Of a stretch of 64,000 nt of DNA, positions 23,401 to 37,102 are shown piece by piece (the first letter of the stretch is position 1; each line of letters begins with the position of its first letter). The position numbers and the translations under genes are program-made. Origin of the DNA: Talinum fruticosum (lineage: Eukaryota > Streptophyta > Magnoliopsida > Caryophyllales > Talinaceae). The stretch is from NCBI GenBank assembly GCA_021018815.1, contig JAITYX010000042.1, positions 4,578,001-4,642,000 on the forward strand, read 5' to 3'. The notes beneath the pieces were generated by a model, which was given only the letters and a program-made list of their open reading frames with translations, was not told the DNA's origin and did not search any database.

Positions 23401-25854
23401 AAATTTTATCACAGGCCTAATTCAACACGGAATCACGGAACTCTATCCTAGTACACTAGAGTCTTTTGTGTTTTTTGGGGGTAAATTATGTATCGAGATC
23501 AATTAAACTAGAATTCGAATTTAAATATATGATAAGATCTCCTTTGTGTTACGGGATGATAATTCACTCAAACTTAATTCCGAACGGCACTAACAAACTA
23601 CACTCGAACTCTTCTTGAGTTTGCTAGTAAGCCTAGAGAATATTTGACTTAGGCTTAGAAAAAGCTAAGTAAGCCGGAGTGTTCTGTGACATTTTGCACT
23701 ATATCAAATGAACGGATTGATATTCACAATAGATTATTTTGCCCAGCCATATAATAATGTTGGAATATTAAATGGATTATTGATAACATTAGTTGTCTTT
23801 TATATATATATAATATTAATATATAAGAAAAATAATTTACATGTACGACCTTCTATTTTGATAAAAGAAAGGACCTAAAAGGATATTTAGATAAAATCGT
23901 TTTGATTGGATGAAGACAAAATTATTATGAAGCTATGCGACTAGAAATTGAGAAGATGGACAAGAATTCACCAGACAATCGGAAAAGAATTTGCTGTAAA
24001 TTCGTCGAAATCCATGGCACAACCATGGAGAAACATGACGGAAAGCCATCTCCGACCAGATAACATCGGTATCACCATTAAAGCCGGTGAACCATGGCCG
24101 GATGAGGAGATTTCCATGGATTTCGGTGATGTTAAAATTTCCAACGAAAAGAAGTGGGTTGCCACTCTTTTCTTACCCGCGGCAACCACCCCTTCTTCCC
24201 CAACGTAGCAATCCCTTCCTCACCGGCGGCGGAAAATAATTCACGGCGTCACCCGGATTGGCTGGACAGCAGTACCCATCCACGCGATGTGAAGATGAAG
24301 CAGAGTGATTAGGTTTTATTTTACTTTTATTTTTCTGACATATATAAATAATAAAATAAAGGGTAAGTAGCACTGAATGAGCCGTGGCTTGTCGGTATGT
24401 GAAACTTTGTTGCTTTGAGAAGTTAGATGTTCGAGTATTAGTAGTAGCATTTTAGAAAATTTTTGGTTTTTTTCTTTTTTGTTGCACGGTATTATTTTTA
24501 ATTTATAGATATTATCTATATTCTAAAAAAAAAATGATCAAAAAGAAAAATATTCCAAAAAAATACATAATATTTTTAAAGATATTATCTTTAATTGTAA
24601 TGTGAAAAAAAATTGAATTGTAAACTAAAAAAAATAATTAATTAAAAAATAATTAATTAAAAGATATTATCTTTAATTGTAATGTGAAAAAATTGAATTT
24701 AGTAACTCATTTCTATTTGTTTATGTTCGTTTCTACTCTTTTATTTTTGTTTATGTTCGTTTATATTCATTTCTATTTATGTTTACGTTTATGTGCGTTT
24801 TGTATGTAAGTTTGAACAGACCCTTCTCCGTCGGCTTCTAATCCTCAAATTTCTCAAAATTCCACGCCTTTAAGATTTGATATCCCAACACAAATCTACC
24901 TAGTAGATCCCCAATTCTAATGCTTTGAAACATAGCTATAAATTTGGGGCAAAAGCTAGTATAATTCAGTCTCCGGGTTTGTACTTGATCAACATCGAAA
25001 TGTACTACGCAATATAGGTCTGTCTTCGCCAAATGCCGCTTGATACCAATTTTTAATGGGTTATTAGATTAAAATAAATTGTACTTTAAGGATTATAATG
25101 CCCCAACTTGGAACAATTTGACGTGTCACCGTCGTGGATGTCTTACTGGGAACACCCACCGGACTATTTTTACTTCTAAGTTTCCTTAAACTCTCAATAG
25201 CAAATTCAGCAGAAGATTTTCTAAAATTCTAACCCAAAGTTAGAATGGGGAAATTCTAAACATGCGACTCATATTCATACTTAATCATATCCATAATAAT
25301 CTTACAAATTCGATATAAAATACATCATACCTTTTATTTACTAACATAGTTTAAAGAATAAGCGTAAATCGCTTTCCTATCTTGGGTCACCAAAAATATT
25401 GCTAATCGTTAATCTTCTTAGATGCTTATTTGATCCCTTTAATATATAAAATTTGAAAAATGGTGAGGTCATGGGTTCCTCGAGCCCATTGAATAATGCT
25501 TGTATTTCTTGATGTTACTCTTTGCAAATTATCTAATTTACACAAAAGCACATAAACAAGTAATAAACATAACTTAAATCATAATATGTAATACATGTAA
25601 GGTGGTATACAAACACAGTCGCACTTCACAAGTAGAATCGTACATTCTATATTTACATGCTTTTAATATTTCACAAAATACACACTTATGTTATAAAACA
25701 AACGATTATACTAACTACACCATACTTGTCCCATATCAAATACAATTTAGAAACTCTCGTTTTCACTTAATAAATCTCTAAATAGACTTTGTTGTTAGTT
25801 TATTTACTAAACTAACCATAATCGTCCCATACCAATCATATCTTTTGGGTTCTT

Positions 25855-26075
25855 AAGTCATGTTCCATTTAGTTTTAGCTTGTATCTTATTATAATTTCT
25901 TACAACTCATTACAGACTCCTTACAACTTATTACAATTTTTTATAACTAACTTTACAACTTTCTTATACCTCCTTATAGTTACTTATAGTTGTTTAAAAG
26001 TCCTTACAAATCCTTATTGCTCTTTACAAGTAAAACTTATAACTCCTTACAGTTAAATGAAATAGAAACTTAGTC
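25855..26075. repeat. Degenerate TTACAACTCCTTA minisatellite element (inverted relative of 4133-4273)
   Basis: Units such as TTACAACTCATTACAGACTC and CTTACAACTTATTACA repeat between a CATGTTCCATTTA end and a TTAAATGAAATAGAAAC end. Both the unit and the ends are the reverse complement of the element in intron 1 of copy A. Confidence 0.5.
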
Positions 26076-26826
26076 ATCACTTGAATCCAAAAGAAAGCAT
26101 ACCCGTTAAGTTAGAGTAATAACTCAACTATAACCATATCTTAAATGCATAGAAACACTCTTTCACATAAATTTTTCATCATTATAGATGTAACAAACAT
26201 TTATAATCTTACAAATATCATCATATCATGTTTAATTATAGTTCAACACATGGATCAAAATCTTAATTATGTCATTAAGTTTCTTAATCTTACGGAAATC
26301 CCCTCATGATCAACACAATATATAGTACATGATAAATTAAAATTAAAATTTGTGAAAGAAAATTTGCAATTAAATATTCAGTATCATGCAAGAAAAAAAA
26401 TTATACATCATTCAAAAATGTTTGACCTTTAATAGGTTAAATGCATAGAAGAAATTTAAAATTATTTGTAAAAGTTTATTTTATTTATAAAATTATTTTT
26501 TATATTTAAAATTATTTTCCCTTAATTTAATACGTAATATATATTGTATCAAGTAAAAAATATATTTTCTTCTTTTCATTCGTATTGTTTTATTAATTTA
26601 TTTCAATAGTAGTAGCTCTATTACTTATTTTGAGATAAAAAGGATTGATAAAGTTTAATAAGATGATAATGATATATTAACATATATGACATTATTAAGA
26701 TGACATTAATAATTTTATATTTACTAATATGACATCATTTATTATACAAAATTAATTATTTCATCTTCAGTTGTTGTATTTTGTTCAAAAGAAAAATGTT
26801 AAAATAAAAAATATAAATGAAGTTCA

Positions 26827-26858
<32 letters not shown>

Positions 26859-27117
26859 ATTATCTAAAATTAGAAATTAAAAAACATTTGTGTGAATCAT
26901 GCACACAAAAACTAAATATTTAACACTATTTTAAGCCACTATGTTACTTAATGTTTCTATGCATGATTTCATATAATATTAACTGTAATATCTATGATGT
27001 ATTAGTTCAAATACAATTTATGTTATCACACATAATATGTGTAATATATTTTTAATTATATAAACTATATTAAACAATAAAAAAAAATTCACAAACCATA
27101 GGAAGCACAGTTCACAT

Positions 27118-27895
27118 AGTATACTTCCTTTTTGTGCCATAATTGGTCCAATTTATTCTGAATCATCTCCAACTAACCAAAAGTACGTCAGAAAAGGAGC
27201 AAAAGAAAATACTATGACATATATTTGTGGTCGAACAAGTAGAATTAATATTTGTTTGTTTTTCTTAGCCTGTGACCACAAAATAATGGAGACACTTACC
27301 TTATAGTCACTGCTACGACCTTTTTTTCCATAAAGAACTATGTTGCTTTCAAATTTTGACAAAATCGTCCTTTTAAACTCCTCGTATATTTATCCTATCT
27401 CGTGATGACGACGTAATATACTTTCAACTTTTGACAAAATCGTTTTTTTTAACTTCTCATATATTCATCCTTCTTTACGATGGCAACCTAAATACGTCGC
27501 AAGCTTTGTAGGTTAATCTCGATATAGACAAACATCAAAATGTTCAACAAGTAGGTGGTCTTTGTGGCTGTGGCAAATATCGAACCAAAAGCAAAAAAAT
27601 CCTAGAGAAGATGAAATCAATCATGTGAATTCATCAAAAATTACAAATTAAAATTTTACACTTCTTATTTATACTACATGTAATGTAATTATGAACTTAT
27701 GTATATGCATTTAGAACAAGGATATTTTAGTATAACCATGTATGAGCCATGATTGTAACTTGAGTTTGACAAAGGTGTTTCTTTCAACCACGAAGGTTTG
27801 GCCACATATACCATTTCGAGGCCACGAGTTCGGAGCCAAGGAAGGCGAACCCGAGCCTAAGCTGGTACATTGATTCTGGGTTTGTTAGATGTGTT
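27118..27895 (-). pseudogene. CER1-like relic C, heavily deleted
   Basis: Scattered CER1 pieces in gene order on the minus strand. At 27890-27740 is an exon 5 remnant (YQLRLGFA, then FVVERNTFVKLKLQSW), with the KWYLWLMWP segment between deleted. At 27495-27430 and again at 27420-27305 there are two overlapping versions of exon 8 (KKDEYMR; ESNIVLYGKKG then SSDYK followed by GTAAGT). At 27170-27118 is the start of exon 9 (LVGDDSE, then MAQKGS), which stops abruptly. Exons 1-4, 6, 7 and 10 are not recognisable. It cannot encode a protein. Confidence 0.75.
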
Positions 27896-30418
27896 GTCAA
27901 TAATTTTAACTCATTTTAGTTCTTTTCACCTTATTTAAGTTTATTTCAACTATGACATTTAACCATTTCAGTTCATTTCAACCTATAACGAGTTATAACA
28001 ACTAATCATTTTAGCTCATTTTAGTATTTTTTAAGTGACTTTTGATTATTTAAATACTTTTAAATTTGACATAATATTACACTAAACTATATTTCATGAT
28101 GATAGAATGAAAAATTATATCGGGCACCATCATATGATAAGTAGGGGAAAGGTACAATAATCAAGTAATAACAAAATCAAAACAATAAAGCTGAGAAAAA
28201 GTGCAATATTATATATACAACCATCATATGAATTTTGTTTATTTAAAGACCACGGGACGGCCGAAGTTAGTTTTTCAAACTATAGAATTTTTTAAAAAAA
28301 TTAGTGTTAAAATTGGAGATGTTATCCGCTGATAAATCAATACTTCAAGATATTAAAATCTAACAATAATTTTTTTTAATCAAACATAATTCTATCAATA
28401 TGCTAATCAAATAATTTTATGTAAACAACTAAAATACAATAAATATCTAATATTCAAACAATGTTGCCATAACGAACATATATTTGTCTCTTTGCATCAG
28501 GCGAGGTGACAATTGACTAAATATGAGACATGGATCTATCTACTTCTCTCACCCTTCATTTCTTCACTAGGTTGGTAGTTGAAGACTTGACAGCGAGACT
28601 AACTTAAACAACATGTACCACTAGAATTAGGAAAACCTGACCCAATGTATTATCGACTTTGTATAAAATTAGGTTGGTTGGATATAGATTTTCAACCCGT
28701 TTACATAAATAAGTTGATATGTTCAATGCGTTTAGTTAATTGAGTTCGGCCTAGGTTGAAATTTTCGACATGATAATAACATGTTCAACTTATTTACTTT
28801 TGAAAATTAAGATAAAATGTATCTATATTATTTTTTAAAATGAAAAGTGGAAATGATTACTGAAAATTGAAGAGGGAGGGAATAAAAATTGTAAATTTTA
28901 AAAGGTTTTTTACATTTTTGGGTATGTATGTTTCTAGAGTCATAGAATGTGCACACAATAGTCTTAGGACTGATGAAGGAGACTCAACGACCTTATTTTT
29001 AATAATAGTAATTTTGTTCTCATTGAAATTTTTAAATAGGTTAATAGGTATTTGGGTAACGTAGATTTGACTCAAGAGGTTGATTTCAAGTCAGTTATTT
29101 ATAAACAGGTTCAGGTCATAATTTTCAACATATTTAATATATGTTTTAGATTTAGATTGCAACATTTTCAACTCGTTTAAGTTTGACATAAATACCAGAT
29201 TGGATTTGATTAATTTCCCAACTATGTATACCACCAATTAACAACAGAGGGTGGTCGAAAAAAAACCTTTTGTGCGTATAAGTTTCTGGACATGAATGGT
29301 TGAATAGAAAAGGAGTGTCTAGATAATTACTAATTTTGCGATAATCAAAAAGTTCATTTTGTTATTAAATCACATATTTAACATACGTCACATTGCTGAT
29401 GTCAAAAGGTGAGCATATCGAAATCTGAAAATGAGATTAATCGTACCCAGAATTTAATGTCCAAAACCCTAAATAAAAAGAAATTGAGTGTGTTTACCGA
29501 CTTTATTAGGCCAAAATCAATGTATTAAATGGCCTACACCTCATGCACCGAATTTCTTGGTACATCAATAGAGACTGACATACGTGTATAACATAAGGTT
29601 CTCATTTGTTACGTTACCCATTCTTATATCAATTTTATTATGGATTTTGTCGTTGAATTTTTAGAAAATCCGCTCAAATGGGCCTACTGAAGGTCCACGT
29701 ACTAGAAGTTTTTAGTTATGCACAATAATTATCTATTCTATCTAATCACAAATTATATTTTTCGATTTCAATATGTTTTTTCTGAAAATTGTTGAGCTAT
29801 TATATATAACTTAATAAAATAGATCTTTATGTGATATACTAGATTCAATTTGAATAAATCATCACTTTGATTGAGTCATATGAATTTCTATTGTTAAATC
29901 ATTTCCCAATCAAAATCAATGCAACTAATTGACAAAAATATGTCCTTCAATTGAATCAACAACCCTAATAAAATTTGCATGTATTGGTAAGAAAAATAAC
30001 TCGCACAAAGGCGAGTAACAAGACTCTCACAAGAAGGAGAGAAACCCTAACTCTCACAAAAAAAAGAAGGAGAGAAACTCAAACTCTCACAAGAAGGAGA
30101 AAAATCAAAACTCTCACAAGAAGGAGAAAAATCGAAACTCTCACAAGAAGGAGAGAAAATTTATTAGAAAGAAAATAATAATACTTTTAGATCTTGATTT
30201 GATTGAAAAAATTGAAATAAAAGGGGCTTACCTAACAGTTTAGAAAAGAGAATAAAGTAGTGGATACAGAATTAGCACAAATTATATGATACATGCTCAG
30301 GTACAATAATATCGTACACACTACATTTAGACGCGCCTAGTTACTTAGTAAATATATTATTTGTGCTGATATATAACAATAAATGTGGATAAGCGCATAT
30401 GGTAAGTAATTAGGAATG
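27896..30418. other. Intergenic block, no gene seen
   Basis: AT-rich sequence with diffuse GTTCAACTT/GGTTGAAA repeats around 28.6-29.2 kb and a 27-bp minisatellite at 30022-30166. No coding frame with recognisable motifs. Confidence 0.5.
30022..30166. repeat. 27-bp minisatellite, about five units
   Basis: Units like AACTCTCACAAGAAGGAGAA followed by AAATCAA recur about five times, the second with an A-run expansion. They keep a frame open that reads TLTRRRK over and over, but this is a by-product of the repeat length. Confidence 0.8.
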
Positions 30419-33289
30419 GAAATAATACTATGTTATTCACTAAACAAGTATGTGCAAGGGTTTAACAAGACTATTTCACAGGAGCAATTCCATTCACTAA
30501 ACAAGGATTTCACAGCTGAAGAGGTGAGGAAGCAGTTTTTCAATTGGGGTCATGGAAATCGCCGACCAAATGGTATTCCAGTTATTTTCTTCCAGCGGCT
30601 TTGGCATGGGGTTGGGGACTCAGTTGTGGTGGCTGTTTTACAATCCTTGAATTCAGGTAATCTTTTAAGACGAACTAATTTCACCTATATAGCGCTTATC
30701 CCAAAGAAAAAGTGACCAGATGAAATGAAAGATTTCAGGCCGATCAGTCCGTGTAATGTAATTTATAAAATTTTGTCGAAATGTTTGGTGAATCGGCTGA
30801 GGGAAGTCTTAAAGGAGTTAATAGGGCTTTTTCAAAATGCTTTTGTCCCAAGGAGAAATATTACTGACAGTTGTTTGTTAGCACATGAACTTCTATCCTA
30901 CATCAAATGCATGGGGAAGAGGAGAAGGGAATGGCTTTGAAAGTGGATATGAGCAAGGCTTATGACAGAGTCGAGATGGGACTTCCTAGCATAGGTGTTA
31001 AGAAGGATTGGATTACCGAAGAGGATGTTCTAGCTGATTATGCAATGTGTCACAACGGTAACATACGCAAATACTTCTAATGACATTTCCTCTCGGACTT
31101 TTTCACCAAAGGCCGGACTCGAGCAAGGGTTATCGGCTAATTTGATGAACGGTCGACAATTGGGAATGATAAGAGGTATTAAGGTGGCTCAATTGAAGTC
31201 GCAAATCTCGCATCTTTTCTTTGCAGATGATGCATTATTCTTCTCTGAAGCTTCAGTGCGACGCTGCTTAATCTTAAGCGGGGATTCAACACTTTTTCAA
31301 GCTTCGGGGCAAATGATTAATGCGAGATAAGTCCGTAATTATGACATCAAGGAACCCGGGACATGAAGAAATTCAAGGACTCGAGACTCTTGTTTAATTT
31401 TCAGCTTACGAGAGGGCTTTCACAACTATCTAGAATCTACACCACTCGATTCCTCAAGCAAAGATACAATATTCCAAATACTTACTAGAGGTGGTGCAAA
31501 AGAGGACCAGGATTTGGAATTTGGGAATGCTTTCACCAGTGGGTCGAGCTATCATAATCAATATAATTCGGCGGCGACAAATAACCATATCGTGTCAATA
31601 TTTTCAAATTCTGGTAAGTGTTACTAAAGTTTTGAATGGGTTGATGGTTAATTTTTTCTGGAATGGGCTAACGGGTGTTAGGAAGATTCATTGGAAGAGA
31701 AGGAAAGTGTTGGCGCTTCCAAGGGGTTTAGGGGTTGGGGTTAGGAGATGTGGGAATTATGAATTCTGCACTTCGATGAGACATGCATGGAGATTCTATA
31801 GGAATAAAGATTTATTATTGGCAAGAGTTATAAAGCCAAATATAGTATAGAATCACCAGTTGTCAAAGTGTTCGAGGATAAGAGGAAGGAGAAAGGTTCT
31901 TGGGGTTGGAGGGGGCTTTGTAGAGCTGTGAAGTCTGTTCAAGGAGAGACCGAGTTGGATGGTGGAAAAGGGGACAAATATTCTAATTGATAAGCATCGA
32001 TGGGTTAACGGATGTGTCCCTCAATTTAAAGGTGAAGAGTTAAGATTAAGATGTTTAGGGAAGAAGGTCAACTATCTTCTCAAAGACTCGAGGTTGGAAT
32101 GGAATGTTACAAGTTAGAAGTTTGTTCCAGTGGGAGTCGGCCAAGAAGATCTTGGCTATGCCGGTCAAAGAGGAAATGCAGGAGGATTTAGTGATACCGG
32201 GGAGGGGGAACAAGATATGGGGAATATATTGTGAAAACAGGGTATGCATTTTTTATGGCTAAGAAGGCGGAGAAGGAAGGTTTCTTGGAAGATGACAAGA
32301 ATTGGAACCGGTTATGGGCGTTACAGATTGAACCTAAGGTCAAGATGTTTGTATGGAAGCTGCTCAATAATGCTTTACCTTTAGGACATAATTTGATTGT
32401 TCGAGGTCTGGCTGAAGAGGTTAAATGTATTTTTGTAAAAGTAAGGATGAGAGTTTGGAGCACTTATTTAGAGATTGTCAAGTGGTGAAAAGAATCTGGG
32501 CATGGGGAGAGCTAAGATTGAGAATTGGGTTTTTTCTTGATATAACTTTTTGAAAATGGTTTTGGGATTGGTTTCAATATCTAAGGAAAAGGAAAGGGCA
32601 GGATGGGGGAGAAGTTTAATGTACTTTATTGCAACATTATGGTAGATTTGAAAAGCAAGAAGTGAAGGGATATTTAGATATGTCAATATTGATCTTGTGA
32701 AGGTTATATCGAAGCATAATCACCGAGGTATACTTGGATAGTGGTCAAGCAACAGGGATCAAACAGAGTGGAAGCTGATGAACCGCCGAGATTGAGGTCG
32801 GAGTCCTTTCTCCGTTGGGGGAATAGACATGAAGATACTCGAACCATGGGAGATGGAAGTGGATGGAGCCTGGAAGAGGAAATCATTAAAAGGAGGGGCA
32901 GCGTGGTTACTTCGGTCAAGTACATGTGATATGATAAAAGGGTTTTTGGGAAGGATATGGTGAGAGTGCGTTGCAAATGGAATTCATGGCACTGGAAGGA
33001 GGATTGAAGGAAGTTATTAAAAAGGGATGCTGCCAACTCGGAGTTCGAACCGATTCTCCGGTCATGATTTCGAAATTAAAGGAGGGGTTAATGGAGGAGG
33101 ATCAAAAGAAAATAGATCGTTGTACCTCAATATTTTTAATTTATTAATGTCTTTCCAGTTTGTTTAAATTGACAAAGCTACTACAGCACAAGATGCCTTG
33201 GCACATGCTTTGGCAATCGCAGCTAGAGAGAGGAAAGTTATTGTGTAATTTCCGTTTTCTTTGCCCAAAAAAAGAAATAATACTATGTT
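30419..33289 (+). mobile_element. 5'-truncated LINE with perfect 16-bp target duplication
   Basis: GAAATAATACTATGTT occurs at 30419-30434 and again at 33274-33289, directly after a run of seven A. Between them lies LINE coding debris on the plus strand. It includes an RT start (RRPNGIPVIFFQRLWH, 30416-30715), FRPISPCNVIYKILSKCLVN (30725-30940), the catalytic region FFADDALFF (near 31220-31250) and a zf-RVT-like segment (WNRLWALQIEPKVKMFVW, 32231-32488). RNase H-like traces run to about 33240 (DALAHALAIAA). The endonuclease ORF is absent, so it is a 5'-truncated insertion. Several stops and frameshifts make it inactive. Downstream is a TTCAAATCC tRNA-like motif belonging to the pre-insertion site. 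Confidence 0.85.
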
Positions 33290-33896
33290 GGAGGTTGCTT
33301 GTTCAAATCCTAGTAATCACTAAACTATATTTTTAAAACCTTTTTATCGTTCTATTTTTTTTGGGCAAAATTTACTTAATTTTAATTAATGAATATTAGA
33401 ATTATTTTACTTTTTGTTTTTTTAGTGAACAATACATTAGTTTGAATTGAAGATTATAATAACTTTTAGTATCATATATTTCTCTCTTATTTTTAATTTT
33501 GTTGTTTAATTTTTACCATTTAAATTTTTTTCCTTATTTACGTAGTATTTTGAATTGCATTAAAAAATTTAGTGTTTGATAGATTATTATTATTTAATGA
33601 ATGACATGTCAGTGTTTAGTGTTTAGTTCTATCTTTTTAGTCTTGTTGTATAATAAGTTAGTGTTTAATGTATAATAGTTTTATTGTTGTATGGTAGATA
33701 AGTGTTTAGTGCATGATAAGCCAATGTTAAGTATGTGTTTTATGTTTAGTTTTATATCAGTGAGACTGTTGTATGATACGTACGTTGGTATTTAGTGTAT
33801 GATATGTCAGTATGTAGTGTAAGTTTTATATTTTTTCATTGATAATTAGAGTTGAGTAGACAAAGCATGTACAATGAGATGTAAACCAATATGAAC
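33290..33896. other. Short intergenic block between two LINEs
   Basis: AT-rich DNA with loose GTGTTTAGTGT / GTATGATA repeats (33560-33830). No gene or bordered element seen. Confidence 0.5.
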
Positions 33897-36525
33897 TTTT
33901 TTTTATTTTTTGGTGCGAAGAGGGGCTGGGCCCTAAAACAGATTAATTATTAATAACTCTAGGCCAAGCGGCACTTACATTGTCTCGCAAATAACAAATC
34001 GCGAATATCCCTACAAGGTGATTGAAAAAAATGATAACCTAGAGTCATACTTAAACCTAAATTTGCCAGTTTGTCCGCTACTTGGTTTGCTTCTATATAA
34101 CAATGGGTGACTTTGACTTCCCAAGTTGGATTCTCTATTAAGCTCTTGCATTGATTCGAGTAATGGAGTAAATTGTGACCCCCAATCCTTAGTGCCTTTA
34201 AGCATGCCCAACACCAGAAGTGAATCTAGTTGCAGCCACATGCGTTTCGAGCCCAAATTTCTAACTACTCGTAATCCTCTCCAAGCGACTTTGAGTTCAG
34301 CAAAAACCGATGCGCACCACCCAAAATTTTCAGTGAATCCTCCTAGCCATTCACCTTTATCTCCCTAATGACTCCTCCTCCTACTGCTAACCCGGGATTA
34401 CCTTTAGAGGCGCCATCAATGTTTAAAATAACCCATCCCGGAAGGGAGATTCCCATTTAACCAAGTCAACTCTGCAAGGTTGGGTCTTGTTCAAGTTAAG
34501 ATTTTGCTCTTTGCCTAAAGCATTGATAGTTTCTTCAAATTTTAAAAGAAGGAATTCTCCTTTGTTTCTTGGTACAATATCTTCGAAGCAAAACAATGGG
34601 ATCTCCATTTCCAAAGGTACCATATAGTCACCAAAAACTTGGTTTCCCAGTGTGAATCAAAAGTCCCATGATTCAGATTTGCCATTAACCAATCAGTAAA
34701 AGGACTATTATTAGATCCCACAGACCATCCTTTGGATGCTAAGAAATTCCATATTGTAACTGCTTGGGGGCAATTTCGAATGATATGTTCGGAGTCCTCA
34801 TACTTGGTCTCCACAAATTCTACAGACTTGGATCGTTAGTCAAACCTCTTTTGAATCTATTGACGTTCGTCATTAGTCTATCATGAAGCAAAAGCCAAAG
34901 GAACATTCGGATTCTTTGCGGAGCATGGGTTCGCCATACCCAATTCCGGTTCGGGTTTTGCGTTGCTCTCACCAAGGACTCGTTTTTCAGGAGGGAGATG
35001 GTTGAGTTAATAGTGAATTTACCGAAGAAGACGTTTTCCGAGTAGATGTTGTCGGCGACCCCTTCCTCCGCCACTTCTATCGCCGCAATTTTAGCGAGAA
35101 TTTGAGAAGGGAGTAAGTTAGCGAACCGATCCCAATCCCGGTTGTGAGCGGCATTCCACATCTCGTATACCTTGACATTCATTTCTGCGGAAGAAATTTC
35201 CGAAATCGAATGATCAATCAAGGGTTTTTCATCCACTCACGAGTCCAACCAGAATCGTGTTTGTCTTCCGTCGCCAATGGCAGCTTGGACTCCATGATTG
35301 AGCATCGGTAAGGTCGCGAGATATCCCTCTCCAAGCGTTGGAGGCAGGCCGATTGATGCGTAGGGTTTGTAGGTCTCCCCACCGAGGTATTTATGCCGTA
35401 GAATTTGAGCCCACAGCCTATTGGGCTCCGTCTTGACGCGCCAGCCCAACTTCATCGGATGTGCATTATTTAGGTGCCGCATAGAATTCAAGCCCAATCC
35501 GCCATTAGCTTTGTTCCTTGTAACAACTTCCCATAAAACCAAATGAATCTTCCGTTCAATGGTTGTGCCACCCCATAGAAATCTCCTGATTTTCCTATCC
35601 AGTTCATCACAAATTGAACGTGGTAGTTTGGCGGTTTGCATCGTGTACGCAGGAATGGCATTGATTGTAGATTGAATCGAGTTACCCTACCTGCTAGGGA
35701 CATGCATTTGGATTTCCACCCAACAAGTCTTTTATCAACTCTATTCACAACTTCTTGGAAAGTGACCTTGGTTACTCTACCATTGATCGTAGGGACCCCC
35801 AAATATTTTCCCGGATCATTCGATCCGTGGCATCTCTAAAGTACTACGAGATATTGGAGGCGATGATTGGTTCGGTGTTGGGAGAAAAATAGATGCTTGA
35901 TTTTGCAACACTCGACCTTTTAACCTGAAGCTTCGCAAAACCGAAAGAGACAATTTTTGATCAAGGAAGCTTGGTCTAAGTTCGCTTCTACAAAGAGAAC
36001 AACATCGTCGACAAAAGAAGAGACTAGAGATTTTGGGGCCTCCTCTGCTGGTTGGAAACGATTTCCGAGTGTCCATCTTTAACCTCCCGTTCAATCAAAT
36101 GATAAAGCCTTTCAATACAAGCCACAAAAATATATGGTGAGAGAGGGTCTCCTTGTCTTATCCCACGGGTGGGTCGAAATTCCGTTGTAGGCTGTCCATT
36201 CCAAAGGACGCTCATAGAGCAGCTCGTGATGCATGCCATGATGACCTCTACCAATAGCTGGGGCAATTCCGTTGCGAGATATCATTTCCCACAACCGACC
36301 AATATTTTTGAAAAATATCGCTCGAAACCCATCCGACCACTGGAGCTTTTAGTGGTGCCATACTCTTAAGTGCTTCATAAACCTCTACAGCTTTGTAAGG
36401 TTCATTTAATTTGGCTGTGAAAGACGCATCGATGTTAGGGAAACACCCAGGTGTGAAGTAATTGTTGGGTCCGTGGATTTCCCGATTCACATTAGAACAA
36501 TAGGTTAATTTTTTTGTGAACAATA
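33897..36525 (-). mobile_element. Degenerate LINE (non-LTR retrotransposon)
   Basis: The minus strand, read from 36.5 kb downwards, shows the RT in pieces. These are YEALKSMAPLKAPVVGW and SSDIFQKYW (36523-36248), RPTRGIRQGDPLSPYIFV (36266-36024), a catalytic-region trace around 36000, and RFLWGGTTIERKIHLVLW with GGLGLNSMRHLNNA (35641-35237). A zf-RVT-like region (WVWRTHAPQRIRMFLWLLL, 35236-34820; EDSEHIIRNCPQA, 34814-34542) and RNase H-like remains (34256-34011) follow. A T-run at 33897-33904 on the plus strand marks the 3' poly(A). Multiple frameshifts; inactive. No target duplication was identified. Its sequence is clearly different from the 30.4 kb LINE, so these are separate families or lineages. 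Confidence 0.8.
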
Positions 36526-37102
36526 GAATACTCTTTAGTGAAATAATATGCTAGTTTTTAGTGAGCAATAAATCACTCTTTAGGGAGTAAATTTTTGGAA
36601 CCAAAAAACTCACGAATATATATCATTTTAAATAAAAAGACTAAGAAAATGTTTCAAAAAATTTATAAAAAATTAGAATGGCAATTTCTTTTTTTACAAA
36701 ATATTCCTTGAACACTTTGTATTAGGTACAAAAAATTACTTAAGCTTCTCATTAGAAGAACTCAAACCTCAAACAACGAGAACAAAGTTCAAGTTCTTAA
36801 CCAGTTCCTCCAAGTTTAATTGGTATCTAAGGCTATAAAAATATTTTTTTCTAAATCAAATCTATAAAGAAATATTGCAACTAGTACATATGGAGGACAT
36901 ATTCATCAAATTATTAATAGCGAAAATAACAACAAGGTATTTTTATAAACATAATTATAACCTTAATGATACCTAAAACAAATACCAAATATTAAATATC
37001 TAAAATTTTTCAAATGTCCATCTCGTTACATAATGAACGTTCATTACCATTGTGAATGTGGTGCACAGGGTTCATATTGAAAAATGAACTTTGGGTCCAT
37101 AA
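36526..37102. other. Intergenic DNA including left half of a duplicated block
   Basis: From about 36995 to 37102 the sequence matches 39915-40019 (TTCATTACC, TTCATATTGAAAAATGAACT). The match resumes at 37639 after the solo LTR. Nothing coding was seen. Confidence 0.6.

Larger units (their letters stand above)
21990..27117. other. Long intergenic block, no gene seen
   Basis: AT-rich DNA between copy B and relic C. It contains a Stowaway-like family member (23155-23400), the inverted minisatellite element (25855-26075) and an AT microsatellite near 26826-26854. A short GC-richer island at 23948-24250 is open on both strands with no recognisable motif. I see no supported gene. Confidence 0.5.

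Noticed and set aside
23948..24208. 86-codon plus-strand frame with a matching minus-strand frame
   Set aside because: No recognisable motif, no neighbouring exons, and the minus strand is equally open. Left in the intergenic entry.
29975..30178. Arg/Thr-rich small protein (TLTRRRK repeats)
   Set aside because: The frame simply follows a 27-bp minisatellite, and there is no start context or conservation to support it.
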